From: JAQXDR01 sp038138625
Lineage (GTDB): Bacteria; Pseudomonadota; Alphaproteobacteria; Rhodobacterales; Rhodobacteraceae
Assembly (NCBI GenBank): GCA_038138625.1
Contig: JAYQEA010000004.1
Coordinates: forward strand, 1 to 64,000
Length of the DNA: 64,000 nucleotides
Reading direction: 5' to 3'
The translations under genes were made by a program, and so were the position numbers. The notes beneath the pieces were generated by a model that was given only the letters and a program-made list of their open reading frames with translations, had not been told where the DNA came from and made no database searches. Every line of letters starts with the position of its first letter. Position 1 is the stretch's first letter. Below are positions 53,301 to 61,775 of this stretch, piece by piece.

Positions 53301-55965
53301 CAACACCCAATGCAAACAATGCGTCCTTTTGAAAGCGGGACTCATCCTCGTTCAATCCTGCCAGTCGCCAATCAACCAAATGCACACTGGCGATGTAAGG
53401 CAGGATTTCATTCTCCAGTTGGGCATTGATGGTATTGGCCAATTCGGCGTTCTCGCCATCAATATCACCAGAAACAGTGACGAGTCTGAGCCCATTCTCA
53501 CGTCGCACCGAGGCAAAACTCGGCCGGCTTTGAACGCTGACGATATCAGCCAGCTGTACGTAGGTCCCTTCGGGATTACGCAACTGCATTCGTTCAAGGA
53601 AGTCAGCGGTCAGCTCGCCCTTGGGCAAGATAACGGTTATGGTGGCGGTTCGTGTCCCGACAGGAAATGTCGCCGCCTCGATGCCTGCAATCCGATTGCG
53701 CAACACTGCGCCCAGTTGATCAATTGTAAAGCCCAAGGCGCGACCATGTGGGGTCAATTCCAAAATCAGTTCTTCGTTGTCATACGCAAGGCTGTCTTCC
53801 AGCCCGGTTACACCTTCAATTCCAGACAACTGCGACTTGAGCTCTTCCGCAGCTGCCTTAAGCTTTTCTGTAGAGTTACCAAAAAATTGTACCGACAGGC
53901 TATCGCCACCCGGCCCCAGCCGCCATCGGCGGAAACTGACTGTCTCTTGAAGTGGATGACGGCGGTATTCATTCTGCAGTCGGCTGGTGAATTCGCGCGT
54001 GCTGTAAGGTTTTTGCCCGGGCGGAATACGTAAATCACGATCGAGTAATTCAATAGCAATCGCGCCCAGATTATCCGGGCTTTGCGTTTCAGATCCCGAT
54101 AGGCCGCGTCCGGTGTTACCCCCAATTTCACCCAGCACATGCACCACCGGGTTTATACCGTACTCTTCCTCGTAGCGGGCCCCGACAGCCGCCACCGCCC
54201 GTTGCAATTCCTGCATCATTTCAAGGCTGTCTTGACGATCGGCATCTGGCGTCATGGCAAAGTTACCACTGATGCGCGGCTGTTCCGGCGGTACGAAAAA
54301 GACCCAACGCACGCTGCCATTTAATAAAAGCGACACTTGCAGAGCCAACAAAAAGACTGCAAAGGCTAAAACAACATATCGTCCCTTGATGACATAGCCC
54401 ATCGCACGCCGGAACACGCGATCGCGAAAAATGGCAAACCATTTATTGACGACTTGCGAAGGTGCATCAGCCCAGCTCTGGACATCACGATACCGCAAAG
54501 CGGTTGCCATGTGATGTGGCAAAATCAAAAAGCATTCCAAAAGAGACGCTGCCAGAACCGCAATCACAGTAAACGGAATATCAGACAAAAACCGGCCAAA
54601 GCCGCCTCCGACCGCCATCAGTCCAAAAAAGGCGATAATCGTGGTTATCGTCGCTGAAAAAACGGGGCGCGACATACGTGCCGCAGCATTTTCGGCTGCG
54701 GTATAGGCATCTTCTCCCATACGAGATCGGGCATCTGCGTGCTCTCCGACCACAATGGCATCATCCACGACGATACCTAGGGTAATAATCAACGCAAACA
54801 GCGATATCATATTAAAGGTCAAACCGGCGCTATACATCAACGCAACAGCCGCGAGCATTGCCGTCGGGATGCCCATGGCAACCCAAAAGGCTGTCCGCCA
54901 GTTCAAAAACAAAAACAAAAGGACCAGAACAAGAGCCAGACCCATGGCCCCGTTCGCCAGCAAGATGTTGATCCGCCCCTGTATGGCCTCGGCCCGGGTG
55001 CGGATCAGTTCTATGCGCGATCCTGATGGCAGCGAGCGCACCATATCATCGGCAACGCTTTGAACCGTATCCTGAATATCGATTATGTCGCCAGAGGCGT
55101 TTCGATCCACCCTGATGGATACGGCCGTATCATTGCCTACATAATACGCACGCAGTCGGTCGGCGCCTTCAACACGGATGTCTGCAATGTCACCAACAGT
55201 CAGCTTCTGACCGTCGGAAAAAGATCGTAAGGTGATGCCCGCAATCTCGGCCGCTGACCTCTTTTCGACACCCGCACGCACCCGCGCGCCCGCCCCCTGA
55301 ACATCACCTGCGGCGTCTGCGTTGACCTCTGCCGCAATTGCGGCGGCAATCTCTGCCATAGTTACGTCATTTGCGACAAGGCTTGCCGTCGACACTTCGA
55401 CCACAGTCCCCGGTGCAGCAACCCCCCTGATGGAGGTCCTCGTGACGCCTTCGGCAAAAAGCCGTGCCACCATTTCATCTGCGTAACCAGCAGTTTGATC
55501 GATTCCGACGGGGCTGGAGATGACAACATCGGCCACGCGGGACACAAATGAGCTAAAACTTTGCGACACCTCCGCATCAGCCGGCAGGCCGGTTAACCCC
55601 TGAAGAACCTCTGACACGTCTGCCGTAGCTGTCTGCATATCCCAGCCATTTTCAAACTGTAAAAATACAGTGCCGCGGCCTTCTTGTGAAAATGCAGACG
55701 AACTTTCGACACCATCCACAGCTCGCAGCGCAGGCTCCAGAATGAGCATGATGGACGTGTCCAGATCTTCTGCACTGGCATTATTAAGCGTGGTGTTCAC
55801 ACGAATGGATTCGCGAATATCGTCGGGAAAGAACTGCACCCGCATATTCTGCATGGCCCACAGACCCGCTCCGATCATAATTACCATCAACAAGTTGGCC
55901 ATGGTCGTATGACGCGTGAAATACGAAAAAACGGCCCAAACAGAGTTTCTGGCACCAACCATCAA
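50311..55965 (-). CDS. RND-family efflux permease with ~750-residue C-terminal tail
   Basis: Protein of 1884 residues. Residues 1 to about 1050 are a complete RND (AcrB-like) inner-membrane pump with 12 helices, two periplasmic domains and the proton-relay pair D401-D402 (GIVVDDAIV). Two extra helices follow at about 1060-1130. From about 1131 to the end is a Pro/Ala/Asp/Glu/Gln-rich tail of low complexity, presumably disordered and cytoplasmic. Inside the tail is a Trp-containing block (YMGLGWLVSAIQAW, about 1340) and a helical motif near 1800 (SPEMLELALEMGEDIPPEV). Standard pumps end near 1050. It overlaps the adaptor gene by four bases; no outer-membrane channel gene is adjacent. Substrate unknown. 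Confidence 0.9.
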   Translation of the reverse strand: MMVGARNSVWAVFSYFTRHTTMANLLMVIMIGAGLWAMQNMRVQFFPDDIRESIRVNTTLNNASAEDLDTSIMLILEPALRAVDGVESSSAFSQEGRGTVFLQFENGWDMQTATADVSEVLQGLTGLPADAEVSQSFSSFVSRVADVVISSPVGIDQTAGYADEMVARLFAEGVTRTSIRGVAAPGTVVEVSTASLVANDVTMAEIAAAIAAEVNADAAGDVQGAGARVRAGVEKRSAAEIAGITLRSFSDGQKLTVGDIADIRVEGADRLRAYYVGNDTAVSIRVDRNASGDIIDIQDTVQSVADDMVRSLPSGSRIELIRTRAEAIQGRINILLANGAMGLALVLVLLFLFLNWRTAFWVAMGIPTAMLAAVALMYSAGLTFNMISLFALIITLGIVVDDAIVVGEHADARSRMGEDAYTAAENAAARMSRPVFSATITTIIAFFGLMAVGGGFGRFLSDIPFTVIAVLAASLLECFLILPHHMATALRYRDVQSWADAPSQVVNKWFAIFRDRVFRRAMGYVIKGRYVVLAFAVFLLALQVSLLLNGSVRWVFFVPPEQPRISGNFAMTPDADRQDSLEMMQELQRAVAAVGARYEEEYGINPVVHVLGEIGGNTGRGLSGSETQSPDNLGAIAIELLDRDLRIPPGQKPYSTREFTSRLQNEYRRHPLQETVSFRRWRLGPGGDSLSVQFFGNSTEKLKAAAEELKSQLSGIEGVTGLEDSLAYDNEELILELTPHGRALGFTIDQLGAVLRNRIAGIEAATFPVGTRTATITVILPKGELTADFLERMQLRNPEGTYVQLADIVSVQSRPSFASVRRENGLRLVTVSGDIDGENAELANTINAQLENEILPYIASVHLVDWRLAGLNEDESRFQKDALFALGVVLAGIFLTLSWVFASWTRPLVVMSVIPFGLVGALFGHWAMGQALSMFSVVGLLGMTGIIINDSIVLVTQIDGYTKDRGIIPSIIDGASDRLRAVLLTTLTTVLGLSPLLFETSSDAQFLKPTVITLVFGLGFGMLLVLLVIPALMAIQADVSQLMRQSLVNLRFRQRGVRLMSSWALAAMFIWLGPTIGHAIFWGEAHPWIAFMMNDGVSPEFAAISAYFRGLLVILAGLLIANIVWLVSIGAKGKLPPLDSSGAPRPMGRALTTAPAPLAAMAGQSDAPMLDVSTAQQGGFSRAVGRAGTRLGGLLNRGPKEPVDTSRRMPSMPDPAGTAAFDTPISGDTLDGRLLVKQATGSLPQDAEPVNADVLDLNVAEDPDPSLHAQSVSEPVVSEDLSVPSLSEPDMTQPPKIDITPASSAGANAPSLRTLRGADVRQGQSVVSAPSSETRNGQPSHRYMGLGWLVSAIQAWRTPAPGPGDEVTMGELEREQGTAWLMDEQSGGHGLALDDAAAPIDAVVVEQGQVTAQQPTSPMPQDDIRRSYGAPAQSPLEKAIGDALAGGIADRAVLDAAERIDRLPTDSDAPQLNISSPLPAQTKQHQPATRDDPSDVPLDTAQDTIPDSASALQPPSHQVPSDAVMPNTLQEDTVTAQENPIPTSSKAAPSIDTDARRHETRHKKGSVSFFSGKRGATPKFNRPPLDDDAPTAPAKVASPAQPPAPAITPSDDALPSEDAAASDAVIDNQKPPAKTDEASQEALKSQISPQPPITADQDTGLDDALPVNQEPEDQAEPVSLGQALQEAESLAPKDIAQPEAASDQVHTETADPQPQIMENEPDPAEPAAELVSDAEVRRTPIAERLKAARLLPPETIKDAATPAQSVDAQTQTQTAAAEDTSATRHSSLPKAAQSTKATAQVNPKLSPEMLELALEMGEDIPPEVAPQEPAPAPTEPVEPQASAATNPVSLSMTDTFSAFMGPSGDAIQPVGRLARPRPAPKEEK

Positions 55966-57443
55966 GGCCGTCCTCCGCCACCACGCTGACCGGATCTGAG
56001 TCGGTCAATCAAAGCCTTTGAAACCTCGGGTTCACGCAATTGGCGTAGCATATCGGCCTGTACCCGCGCGGGCATACGGGTGTTGGCCTCGACTCTCGCA
56101 ATGAAGTCCGCGCGTTCCTGCTCTGTCAAAGGCACCATCTCAGGCGCCTCGAGAAGCGTCGCAACACTTTCTTCTTGGCGCACAACCGGATCTACCCGCA
56201 CGCCCTTGCCATAGGCAGGTGAACGCTCGACAACGACTTGGCGACCTGCCAAGCCCTCTCCACGGACCAAAATATCGTCACCCTGACGGCGCAAGAGATC
56301 CACTTTCAAAATCTCGAGTCGGCTATCTTCCCCAACCACGAGAACTTCCTGCGCTGCATCCATGGCAGACGATGGCAGACGCACGACACCGCGCAAAAGA
56401 GCCTCTTCCACGGACACAGTCACAAAATCACCTGGCTTTAATCCAGCCGCCGCATCGAGTTGCGCGAAAATTTCGCGGCCTGTCTCGCCTGCTCCAACCG
56501 AAGCACTGACGCGGCTCAGGCTGCCCGTTGCCTCAAGGTTTGTTCCAAAAACATCCAACGAGATCGTCGCGCGTGCAGGACGCAAGACACCTTGCTGGTC
56601 TATCAAACGCGAAAACTGGGCGGTCGACACGCGGAATGTAACTTCAAGAGCATTGCCGTCAATCAGTTGGGCCAATTGCTCATTGACCGACACCAAACGA
56701 CCTTCAACCACGTTAACGGCAGTCAAAGTGCCATCAAAACCGGCCCGGATTTGGGTGTTGTCCAAACGACGCTGCGCCTCGGATACCACAATGTTTTGTC
56801 GTGCCAGACGGGTTTTGGCCTGATCAACGCGGGCCTCGGCTTGAGCAACCGCCTGGCGTTTCGCCAAAACAGCGGCCCGTGCGGACGAAACTGCAATCTC
56901 GGCCTGTTCGACGGCGGTCTGTGTTCCTGCACGGCGCAGCAGTAAATCCTGTTGCCGCTCAAGCGCTGTTTGGCGCAGTTTGGCTTGGTCCTGTGCCGCC
57001 AATAATTCATCACGGACGATCGCCAAAGCCCGCGCGCTGTCGCGTACTTCGGCCTGCGCATCCAACAAATCCGCCTTGGCACGATCCAAAGCCGCCTGCG
57101 ACTCGGACGGATCAATTCGCGCCAGAACCTGACCTTCAGAGACGCTGCCGCCTTCGACAAAATCCGGTGACAATTCAATGATTGTGCCGCCAACGGCCGC
57201 ACGAATTTCTAAAGTCCGCTGGCTTTGCACCTGACCGAAAACCGTCATAACCGGTATGACATCCTCGGGCAGTGCTCGCAGGACATTGACCGTAAAGACT
57301 TCTTCACTGGCGCCTCGTCTTGGACGAAAGCCGTCATCATCATCTCTGAGAGCAGACACAAGCAACAGGCTTGCCGCGAACAGCAGGCCCAATGTTATGC
57401 CCAAAAGCACCAAACCGACGTAGTTTCTAGCGAGGAAACGCAT
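55962..57443 (-). CDS. RND efflux periplasmic adaptor (HlyD/AcrA family)
   Basis: Protein of 493 residues. An N-terminal membrane anchor (about residues 9-31, VGLVLLGITLGLLFAASLLL) is followed by a lipoyl/barrel-sandwich domain split by a long coiled-coil hairpin (about 110-220, alternating Ala/Gln/Arg/Glu heptads). Beta-barrel and membrane-proximal domains come next. It bridges the RND pump encoded directly downstream (ATGA overlap) to an outer-membrane channel encoded elsewhere. The C-terminal 80 residues are longer than in AcrA and contain LTEQERADFIARV. It is the first gene of the operon. Confidence 0.9.
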   Translation of the reverse strand: MRFLARNYVGLVLLGITLGLLFAASLLLVSALRDDDDGFRPRRGASEEVFTVNVLRALPEDVIPVMTVFGQVQSQRTLEIRAAVGGTIIELSPDFVEGGSVSEGQVLARIDPSESQAALDRAKADLLDAQAEVRDSARALAIVRDELLAAQDQAKLRQTALERQQDLLLRRAGTQTAVEQAEIAVSSARAAVLAKRQAVAQAEARVDQAKTRLARQNIVVSEAQRRLDNTQIRAGFDGTLTAVNVVEGRLVSVNEQLAQLIDGNALEVTFRVSTAQFSRLIDQQGVLRPARATISLDVFGTNLEATGSLSRVSASVGAGETGREIFAQLDAAAGLKPGDFVTVSVEEALLRGVVRLPSSAMDAAQEVLVVGEDSRLEILKVDLLRRQGDDILVRGEGLAGRQVVVERSPAYGKGVRVDPVVRQEESVATLLEAPEMVPLTEQERADFIARVEANTRMPARVQADMLRQLREPEVSKALIDRLRSGQRGGGGRP

Positions 57444-57541
57444 ATCTGGGCTCCCAGTAAGCTTGGCATACTATGTATCGACGAGATTCTTCTGCCAAGC
57501 GGTTTTCCTGAAAAGGGCCGCGTTCGGCGATCACACGCCTT

Positions 57542-58084
57542 TTATTTTCGCCGCTTGTGTTCATCGAGCCGCGGAAAGATCTCGACAAAGTTACAAGGAC
57601 GGTGGCGGTAGTCCAACTGACGCACCAAAATCTCGTCCCACGCATCGCGACACGCCCCGGGGCTGCCCGGCAAAGCGAAAAGATATGTGCCACCCGCGAC
57701 ACCACCTGTTGCGCGGCTTTGAACCGCGGATGTCCCAATTTTTTGCATTGAGACAATCGTAAAAATGGTTCCGAAGGCGTCGATTTCCTTTTCATAAACG
57801 TCACGATGCGCCTCGACGGATACATCCCGCCCGGTCAGACCGGTTCCACCGGTGGAAATCACCACGTCCACGTCAGGATCTGCAATCCATGCCCGCAATT
57901 GATCTGAAATCATCCGTTGATCATCCACGACCAGAGCCCGCGCAGCCAGATGATGGCCGGCACCTTGCAAACGCTGGACAAGGGTATCTCCGGACCTGTC
58001 ATCGGCCTCGCTGCGGCTATCAGATACCGTCAGCACGGCTATACGGACGGGAATAAAGTCAATCGTTTCATCAATTCGGGACAT
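57542..58084 (-). CDS. moaB: molybdenum cofactor biosynthesis protein B
   Basis: Protein of 180 residues of the MoaB/MogA fold. STGGTGLTGRD and LPGSPGACRD are the molybdopterin-binding motifs. The short single-domain form matches MoaB, which adenylylates molybdopterin or is an inactive paralogue, depending on species. Start at 58084 (MSRIDETIDF) has AAGGC upstream; a longer start would overlap the glycosylase stop. It follows the uracil-DNA glycosylase gene by 23 bases on the same strand. Confidence 0.92.
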   Translation of the reverse strand: MSRIDETIDFIPVRIAVLTVSDSRSEADDRSGDTLVQRLQGAGHHLAARALVVDDQRMISDQLRAWIADPDVDVVISTGGTGLTGRDVSVEAHRDVYEKEIDAFGTIFTIVSMQKIGTSAVQSRATGGVAGGTYLFALPGSPGACRDAWDEILVRQLDYRHRPCNFVEIFPRLDEHKRRK

Positions 58085-58107
58085 ATCATGCCTTATACAG
58101 AAAGTAT

Positions 58108-58878
58108 TTATTGAACCAAACGCGCGCGCAATTCCAGCAAATCTGCCCAAGCCTCGCGCTTCGCGGCTGGGTTTCGCAGCAAATAAGCCGGATGCAGCAT
58201 GGGAAGAACCGGCACGTTAAACGCCTCTGTCCATTGCCCCCGCAGTCGTGTGATCCCTCGTCGTTTCAGCACCGCCTGACAGGGGGTGTTGCCCATAAGC
58301 ACCAGAACTTCCGGTTTTGCCAAGGCAATATGACGCTCAACAAATGGCATCAACATGGCGATTTCATCGGCACGCGGATCACGGTTCTGCGGTGGCCGCC
58401 ACGGTAAAACGTTAGTGATATAGACGGCTTGATCTTTGGAGGACGCCCTTCGGTCCAAATCAATAGCCGCCAACATCCGATCCAGCAGTTGTCCAGCCCG
58501 TCCGACAAAAGGCTTGCCCTGCCGATCCTCGTCCCGTCCCGGAGCCTCGCCTAAAATCATTACCCGCGCACCCGGTACGCCATCGCAAAATACCAGCGAG
58601 CGCGCGCCAAGACGCAATTCACAGTGCGGATAAACCGACATCGCCTGTTGCAAAGATTGCAGATCTGCCGAAGCCTCAGCTGCGGCACGCGCATCCGCAA
58701 CAGGATCGGTCTGAATCTGTGGCGGAGGCTGCGGGATTGATGCAGGGCTCTGTTTGACCGGTTCGGCACTGACCGCGAAACGGTCCACGGGCTGCTCGCC
58801 CATGGACACATCCACACCCATTTCGCTTTGCCATTCCAGCATCGCGCGGGCTAAATGCCAATCCAAATCGCCGTTCAT
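58108..58878 (-). CDS. uracil-DNA glycosylase, family 4-like, lacking the usual iron-sulfur cysteines
   Basis: Protein of 256 residues. After a variable Pro/Ala-rich N-terminal region (about 35-75) the glycosylase core shows GEAPGRDEDRQGKPFVGRAG and MLHPAYLLRN, the two active-site motifs of family 4 enzymes. Classical members coordinate a 4Fe-4S cluster with four cysteines; here the KCRPP position reads PWRPP and the other sites are also changed, leaving three scattered cysteines. It removes uracil from DNA after cytosine deamination. The start at 58878 (MNGDLDWHLARAMLEW) fits relatives; a GTG at 58908 is an alternative. Divergent from pyrB. Confidence 0.87.
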   Translation of the reverse strand: MNGDLDWHLARAMLEWQSEMGVDVSMGEQPVDRFAVSAEPVKQSPASIPQPPPQIQTDPVADARAAAEASADLQSLQQAMSVYPHCELRLGARSLVFCDGVPGARVMILGEAPGRDEDRQGKPFVGRAGQLLDRMLAAIDLDRRASSKDQAVYITNVLPWRPPQNRDPRADEIAMLMPFVERHIALAKPEVLVLMGNTPCQAVLKRRGITRLRGQWTEAFNVPVLPMLHPAYLLRNPAAKREAWADLLELRARLVQ

Positions 58879-58931
58879 CGTGCAATCATAGCCCGCCTTC
58901 CAGCCCACGACCAGATCCTGCTTGCTTTTGC

Positions 58932-58960
58932 TTGCTTGCGCCCTTGGGGGTTTCTATACG
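58932..58960 (+). promoter_or_regulatory. candidate sigma-70 promoter of the pyrB operon
   Basis: TTGCTT (58932-58937) and TATACG (58955-58960) are separated by 17 bases, a fair -35/-10 match, ending 33 bases before the pyrB ATG. The -35 sits within a short TTGCTTGC direct repeat. Weak evidence by itself. Confidence 0.4.
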
Positions 58961-58993
58961 TCAAACAAATCATTATTGGCGGAGCAGCCCTGC

Positions 58994-59944
58994 ATGCGTT
59001 TTGACCAGCGGCACCTTTTGGGTATTGAACCCCTACGCCCAGACGAAATTACGACCCTGTTAGATCTATCGGACCGCTATGTTACGCTGAACAAACGGCG
59101 TGAAAAGCAGGCGTCTGTCCTGTCAGGCCTGACACAAATCAATATGTTCTTTGAAAATTCGACCCGCACACAAGCCAGTTTCGAAATCGCGGGCAAACGG
59201 CTTGGCGCCGACGTGATGAATATGGCCATGCAAGCCAGTTCAATCAAAAAAGGCGAAACGCTGATTGACACAGCACTGACGCTCAATGCCATGCACCCCG
59301 ATCTTTTGGTTGTGCGACATCCACAATCGGGCGCCGTCGATCTGCTTGCACAAAAGGTCAATTGTGCAGTGATCAACGCAGGCGACGGACGACACGAACA
59401 CCCCACCCAGGCCCTACTGGATGCATTGACTATCCGCCGGGCCAAAGGGCGACTGCATCGGCTGAAAATTGCCATATGTGGTGATATTGCCCACAGTCGC
59501 GTTGCACGCTCAAATATACTGCTACTTGGTAAAATGGAAAATCGTGTGCGATTGATTGGTCCACCGACCCTCATGCCGACCCAGATTGCAGACTTTGGAG
59601 TCGAGGTCTTTCACGATATGGAGAAGGGGCTGCGCGACGCAGACGTTGTCATGATGCTGCGGCTGCAACGTGAACGTATGGACGGAGGGTTTATTCCATC
59701 GGAACGGGAATATTTCCATCGTTACGGACTAAATGCCGAAAAACTGGCTTTGGCCCATCCCGACGCAATCGTTATGCATCCCGGACCCATGAACCGCGGT
59801 GTGGAAATAGACGGCACCCTTGCAGACGATATAAACCGCAGTGTTATTCAGGAACAGGTTGAGATGGGTGTTGCCGTCCGGATGGCTGCAATGGATATCT
59901 TGGCGCGGAATCTCAGGGCCAGCCCCAAGGAGGTCATGGTATGA
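58994..59944 (+). CDS. pyrB: aspartate carbamoyltransferase catalytic subunit
   Basis: Protein of 316 residues, committed step of pyrimidine synthesis: carbamoyl phosphate plus aspartate to carbamoyl aspartate. Motifs FENSTRTQASFE (carbamoyl-phosphate binding), HPTQALLD and the C-terminal HPGPMNRGVEI are intact. The ATG at 58994 (MRFDQRHLLGIE) has GGCGGAG upstream; an in-frame start at 58922 would add 24 residues over the promoter. It overlaps the next gene by four bases. In bacteria with an inactive dihydroorotase partner, PyrB forms a dodecamer with PyrC', the likely case here. Confidence 0.96.
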   Translation: MRFDQRHLLGIEPLRPDEITTLLDLSDRYVTLNKRREKQASVLSGLTQINMFFENSTRTQASFEIAGKRLGADVMNMAMQASSIKKGETLIDTALTLNAMHPDLLVVRHPQSGAVDLLAQKVNCAVINAGDGRHEHPTQALLDALTIRRAKGRLHRLKIAICGDIAHSRVARSNILLLGKMENRVRLIGPPTLMPTQIADFGVEVFHDMEKGLRDADVVMMLRLQRERMDGGFIPSEREYFHRYGLNAEKLALAHPDAIVMHPGPMNRGVEIDGTLADDINRSVIQEQVEMGVAVRMAAMDILARNLRASPKEVMV

Positions 59945-60489
59945 ACGATGTAATTGAGGTGCGCAGCACTGATAAAGATACGGTGCGCGTATTCCACATT
60001 GATCTACCATCAAATGCCATCGAACGTTTCACACAGCGTGCCGGAACCGGAGAATGGCCGCTGCAATATACAATTGGCGCTTTGTATCTGCGCGACGCAT
60101 TCGTCGATGTTGTGCCAATCCGTGATCTTGGGGGGATGCGGCTCAGCAAATATCTGGCCGAGGCCCATGGCGTCGATGGAAGTGAGCTTAAGGCCCATGC
60201 GGGCCGACTGGACGCGGTCGCCGGTTATGTGGTAATTTTACCAAGTCAAGCCTTTGATGGCAAAGATCAAACACTGGTCGTGCGCAATCCGATGCGCTGG
60301 ATTGGCAGCTACAGCATGTCCACCGCTAAAACAATTATCCCGCCACTCCGCTCGACATCTGCCGCTTGGACCATTAGTGGGAGCGCGAGAAACCCAAAAC
60401 GGCGCCGTCAATCCATGAACAAAGGGCTTTTGGCTTTGGCTGGTTTTATAATTCTAACCATTCTTATTAGCCTGGGGCTATCCCGTTGA
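59941..60489 (+). CDS. unknown membrane-anchored protein inside the pyr operon
   Basis: Protein of 182 residues that I cannot assign. Residues 1 to about 155 look like a globular, beta-rich cytoplasmic domain (MNDVIEVRSTDKDTVRVFHI, WPLQYTIGALYLRDAFVDVV, MRWIGSYS). A basic stretch (NPKRRR) then precedes one C-terminal membrane helix (about 162-181, GLLALAGFIILTILISLGL). This is the layout of a tail-anchored inner-membrane protein. It overlaps both pyrB and the dihydroorotase gene by four bases, so it is made in step with them. It could tether or regulate the PyrB/PyrC' complex, but there is no direct evidence. Confidence 0.8.
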   Translation: MNDVIEVRSTDKDTVRVFHIDLPSNAIERFTQRAGTGEWPLQYTIGALYLRDAFVDVVPIRDLGGMRLSKYLAEAHGVDGSELKAHAGRLDAVAGYVVILPSQAFDGKDQTLVVRNPMRWIGSYSMSTAKTIIPPLRSTSAAWTISGSARNPKRRRQSMNKGLLALAGFIILTILISLGLSR

Positions 60490-61775
60490 AGGCGGTTAGA
60501 GATCTTCTGATTTGCAATGCACGCATTGTCGACCCCGAAGCAGGACGTGTACACTTGGGTGCTTTGCGCATATCAGGCGGGACCATAAGCGCATGCCATG
60601 ATGTACCCTGGCCAGATGCCGGCGAAGCGGACATAGTGGATGCATCGGGAAAATGTCTGGCACCGGGAATTGTCGATATCGGCGTAAAGGTCGGCGAACC
60701 GGGTGAACGCCACAAAGAAAGCTATCGTACAGCCGGAGCTGCTGCTGCAGCCGGAGGCGTCACGACCATGGTGACCCGTGCGGATACCGAGCCTTGTATT
60801 GATACCCCCGAGGCGTTGGAGTTCATTCGCCGCCGCGCCAGTGCTGATGCATTGGTAAACGTGGCCCATATGGCTGCCTTGACCAAGGGACGGCAGGGTC
60901 GCGAAATGACAGAAATCGGATTTTTGCGCGACGCAGGCGCTGTGGCGTTTTCAGATCATGACAACGTGCATCGCGATGCCAAAACGCTTAGCCGTGCGAT
61001 GACCTATGCGGCCGGACTTGGCGCGTTGATCATCACGCATCCCCAAGAGCCGACGCTAAGCGACGGCGCCTGTACCACATCGGGAAAATTTGCCTCTCTG
61101 CGCGGCCTGCCATCTGTCAGTCCAATGGCAGAAAGGATGGGGTTGGACCGGGACCTTGCATTGACAGAGATAACCGGCGTCGCTCTGCACGCAGATCAGA
61201 TTACGACAGCCCTTGCTTTGCCAACACTGCAACGCGCGAAAGACGCCGGGCTGAACGTGACTGCCGGCATTTCGATCCATCATTTGACGCTGAACGAATT
61301 AGACGTCGCAGACTATCGCACCTTCTTCAAACTAACGCCGCCCTTGCGGAGCGAAGAGGACCGCCAAACGATGATCGAAGCCGTCCGCAGCGGTCTGATC
61401 GACCTGATCTCGACCATGCATACGCCTCAGGACGAAGAGCTGAAGCGCCTGCCTTTTGAGATTGCCGCAAGCGGCGCCGTCGGCTTGGAAACAGCCCTTC
61501 CTGTTATGCTGCGACTGTATCATGCGGACGCGCTGGATCTGCCTACCCTGTTCAAGGCACTATCGCTCAATCCGGCACGGCGTTTAGGGCTGGACTGCGG
61601 CCGGCTCGCTCAAGGAGCTCCGGCGGATCTGGTATTGTTTGATCCCGATAAACCCGTCGTCTTGGATCGCTTTAAGCTGCGATCAAAATCAAAGAATACG
61701 CCTTTTGACAATGCCCGCCTGCAAGGCAAAGTCCTCGCCACATTTGTTGCAGGCCAAAAGGTCTTTTCAGCATGA
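60486..61775 (+). CDS. dihydroorotase-like protein, probably non-catalytic (PyrC')
   Basis: Protein of 429 residues of the class I dihydroorotase family. The catalytic metal motif DxHVHxREPG is degenerate: after D64 it reads IGVKVGEPG, so both histidines are lost (G66, K68). The loop normally TDHAPH reads TMHTPQ (310-315), losing the catalytic aspartate. Structural blocks such as FKLTPPLRSEEDR and KNTPFDNARLQGKV remain. This matches inactive PyrC' proteins, which in Pseudomonas are needed for PyrB assembly rather than catalysis (known). A working dihydroorotase should be encoded elsewhere. Starts TTG at 60486, overlapping the unknown gene by four bases. Confidence 0.88.
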   Translation: MKAVRDLLICNARIVDPEAGRVHLGALRISGGTISACHDVPWPDAGEADIVDASGKCLAPGIVDIGVKVGEPGERHKESYRTAGAAAAAGGVTTMVTRADTEPCIDTPEALEFIRRRASADALVNVAHMAALTKGRQGREMTEIGFLRDAGAVAFSDHDNVHRDAKTLSRAMTYAAGLGALIITHPQEPTLSDGACTTSGKFASLRGLPSVSPMAERMGLDRDLALTEITGVALHADQITTALALPTLQRAKDAGLNVTAGISIHHLTLNELDVADYRTFFKLTPPLRSEEDRQTMIEAVRSGLIDLISTMHTPQDEELKRLPFEIAASGAVGLETALPVMLRLYHADALDLPTLFKALSLNPARRLGLDCGRLAQGAPADLVLFDPDKPVVLDRFKLRSKSKNTPFDNARLQGKVLATFVAGQKVFSA

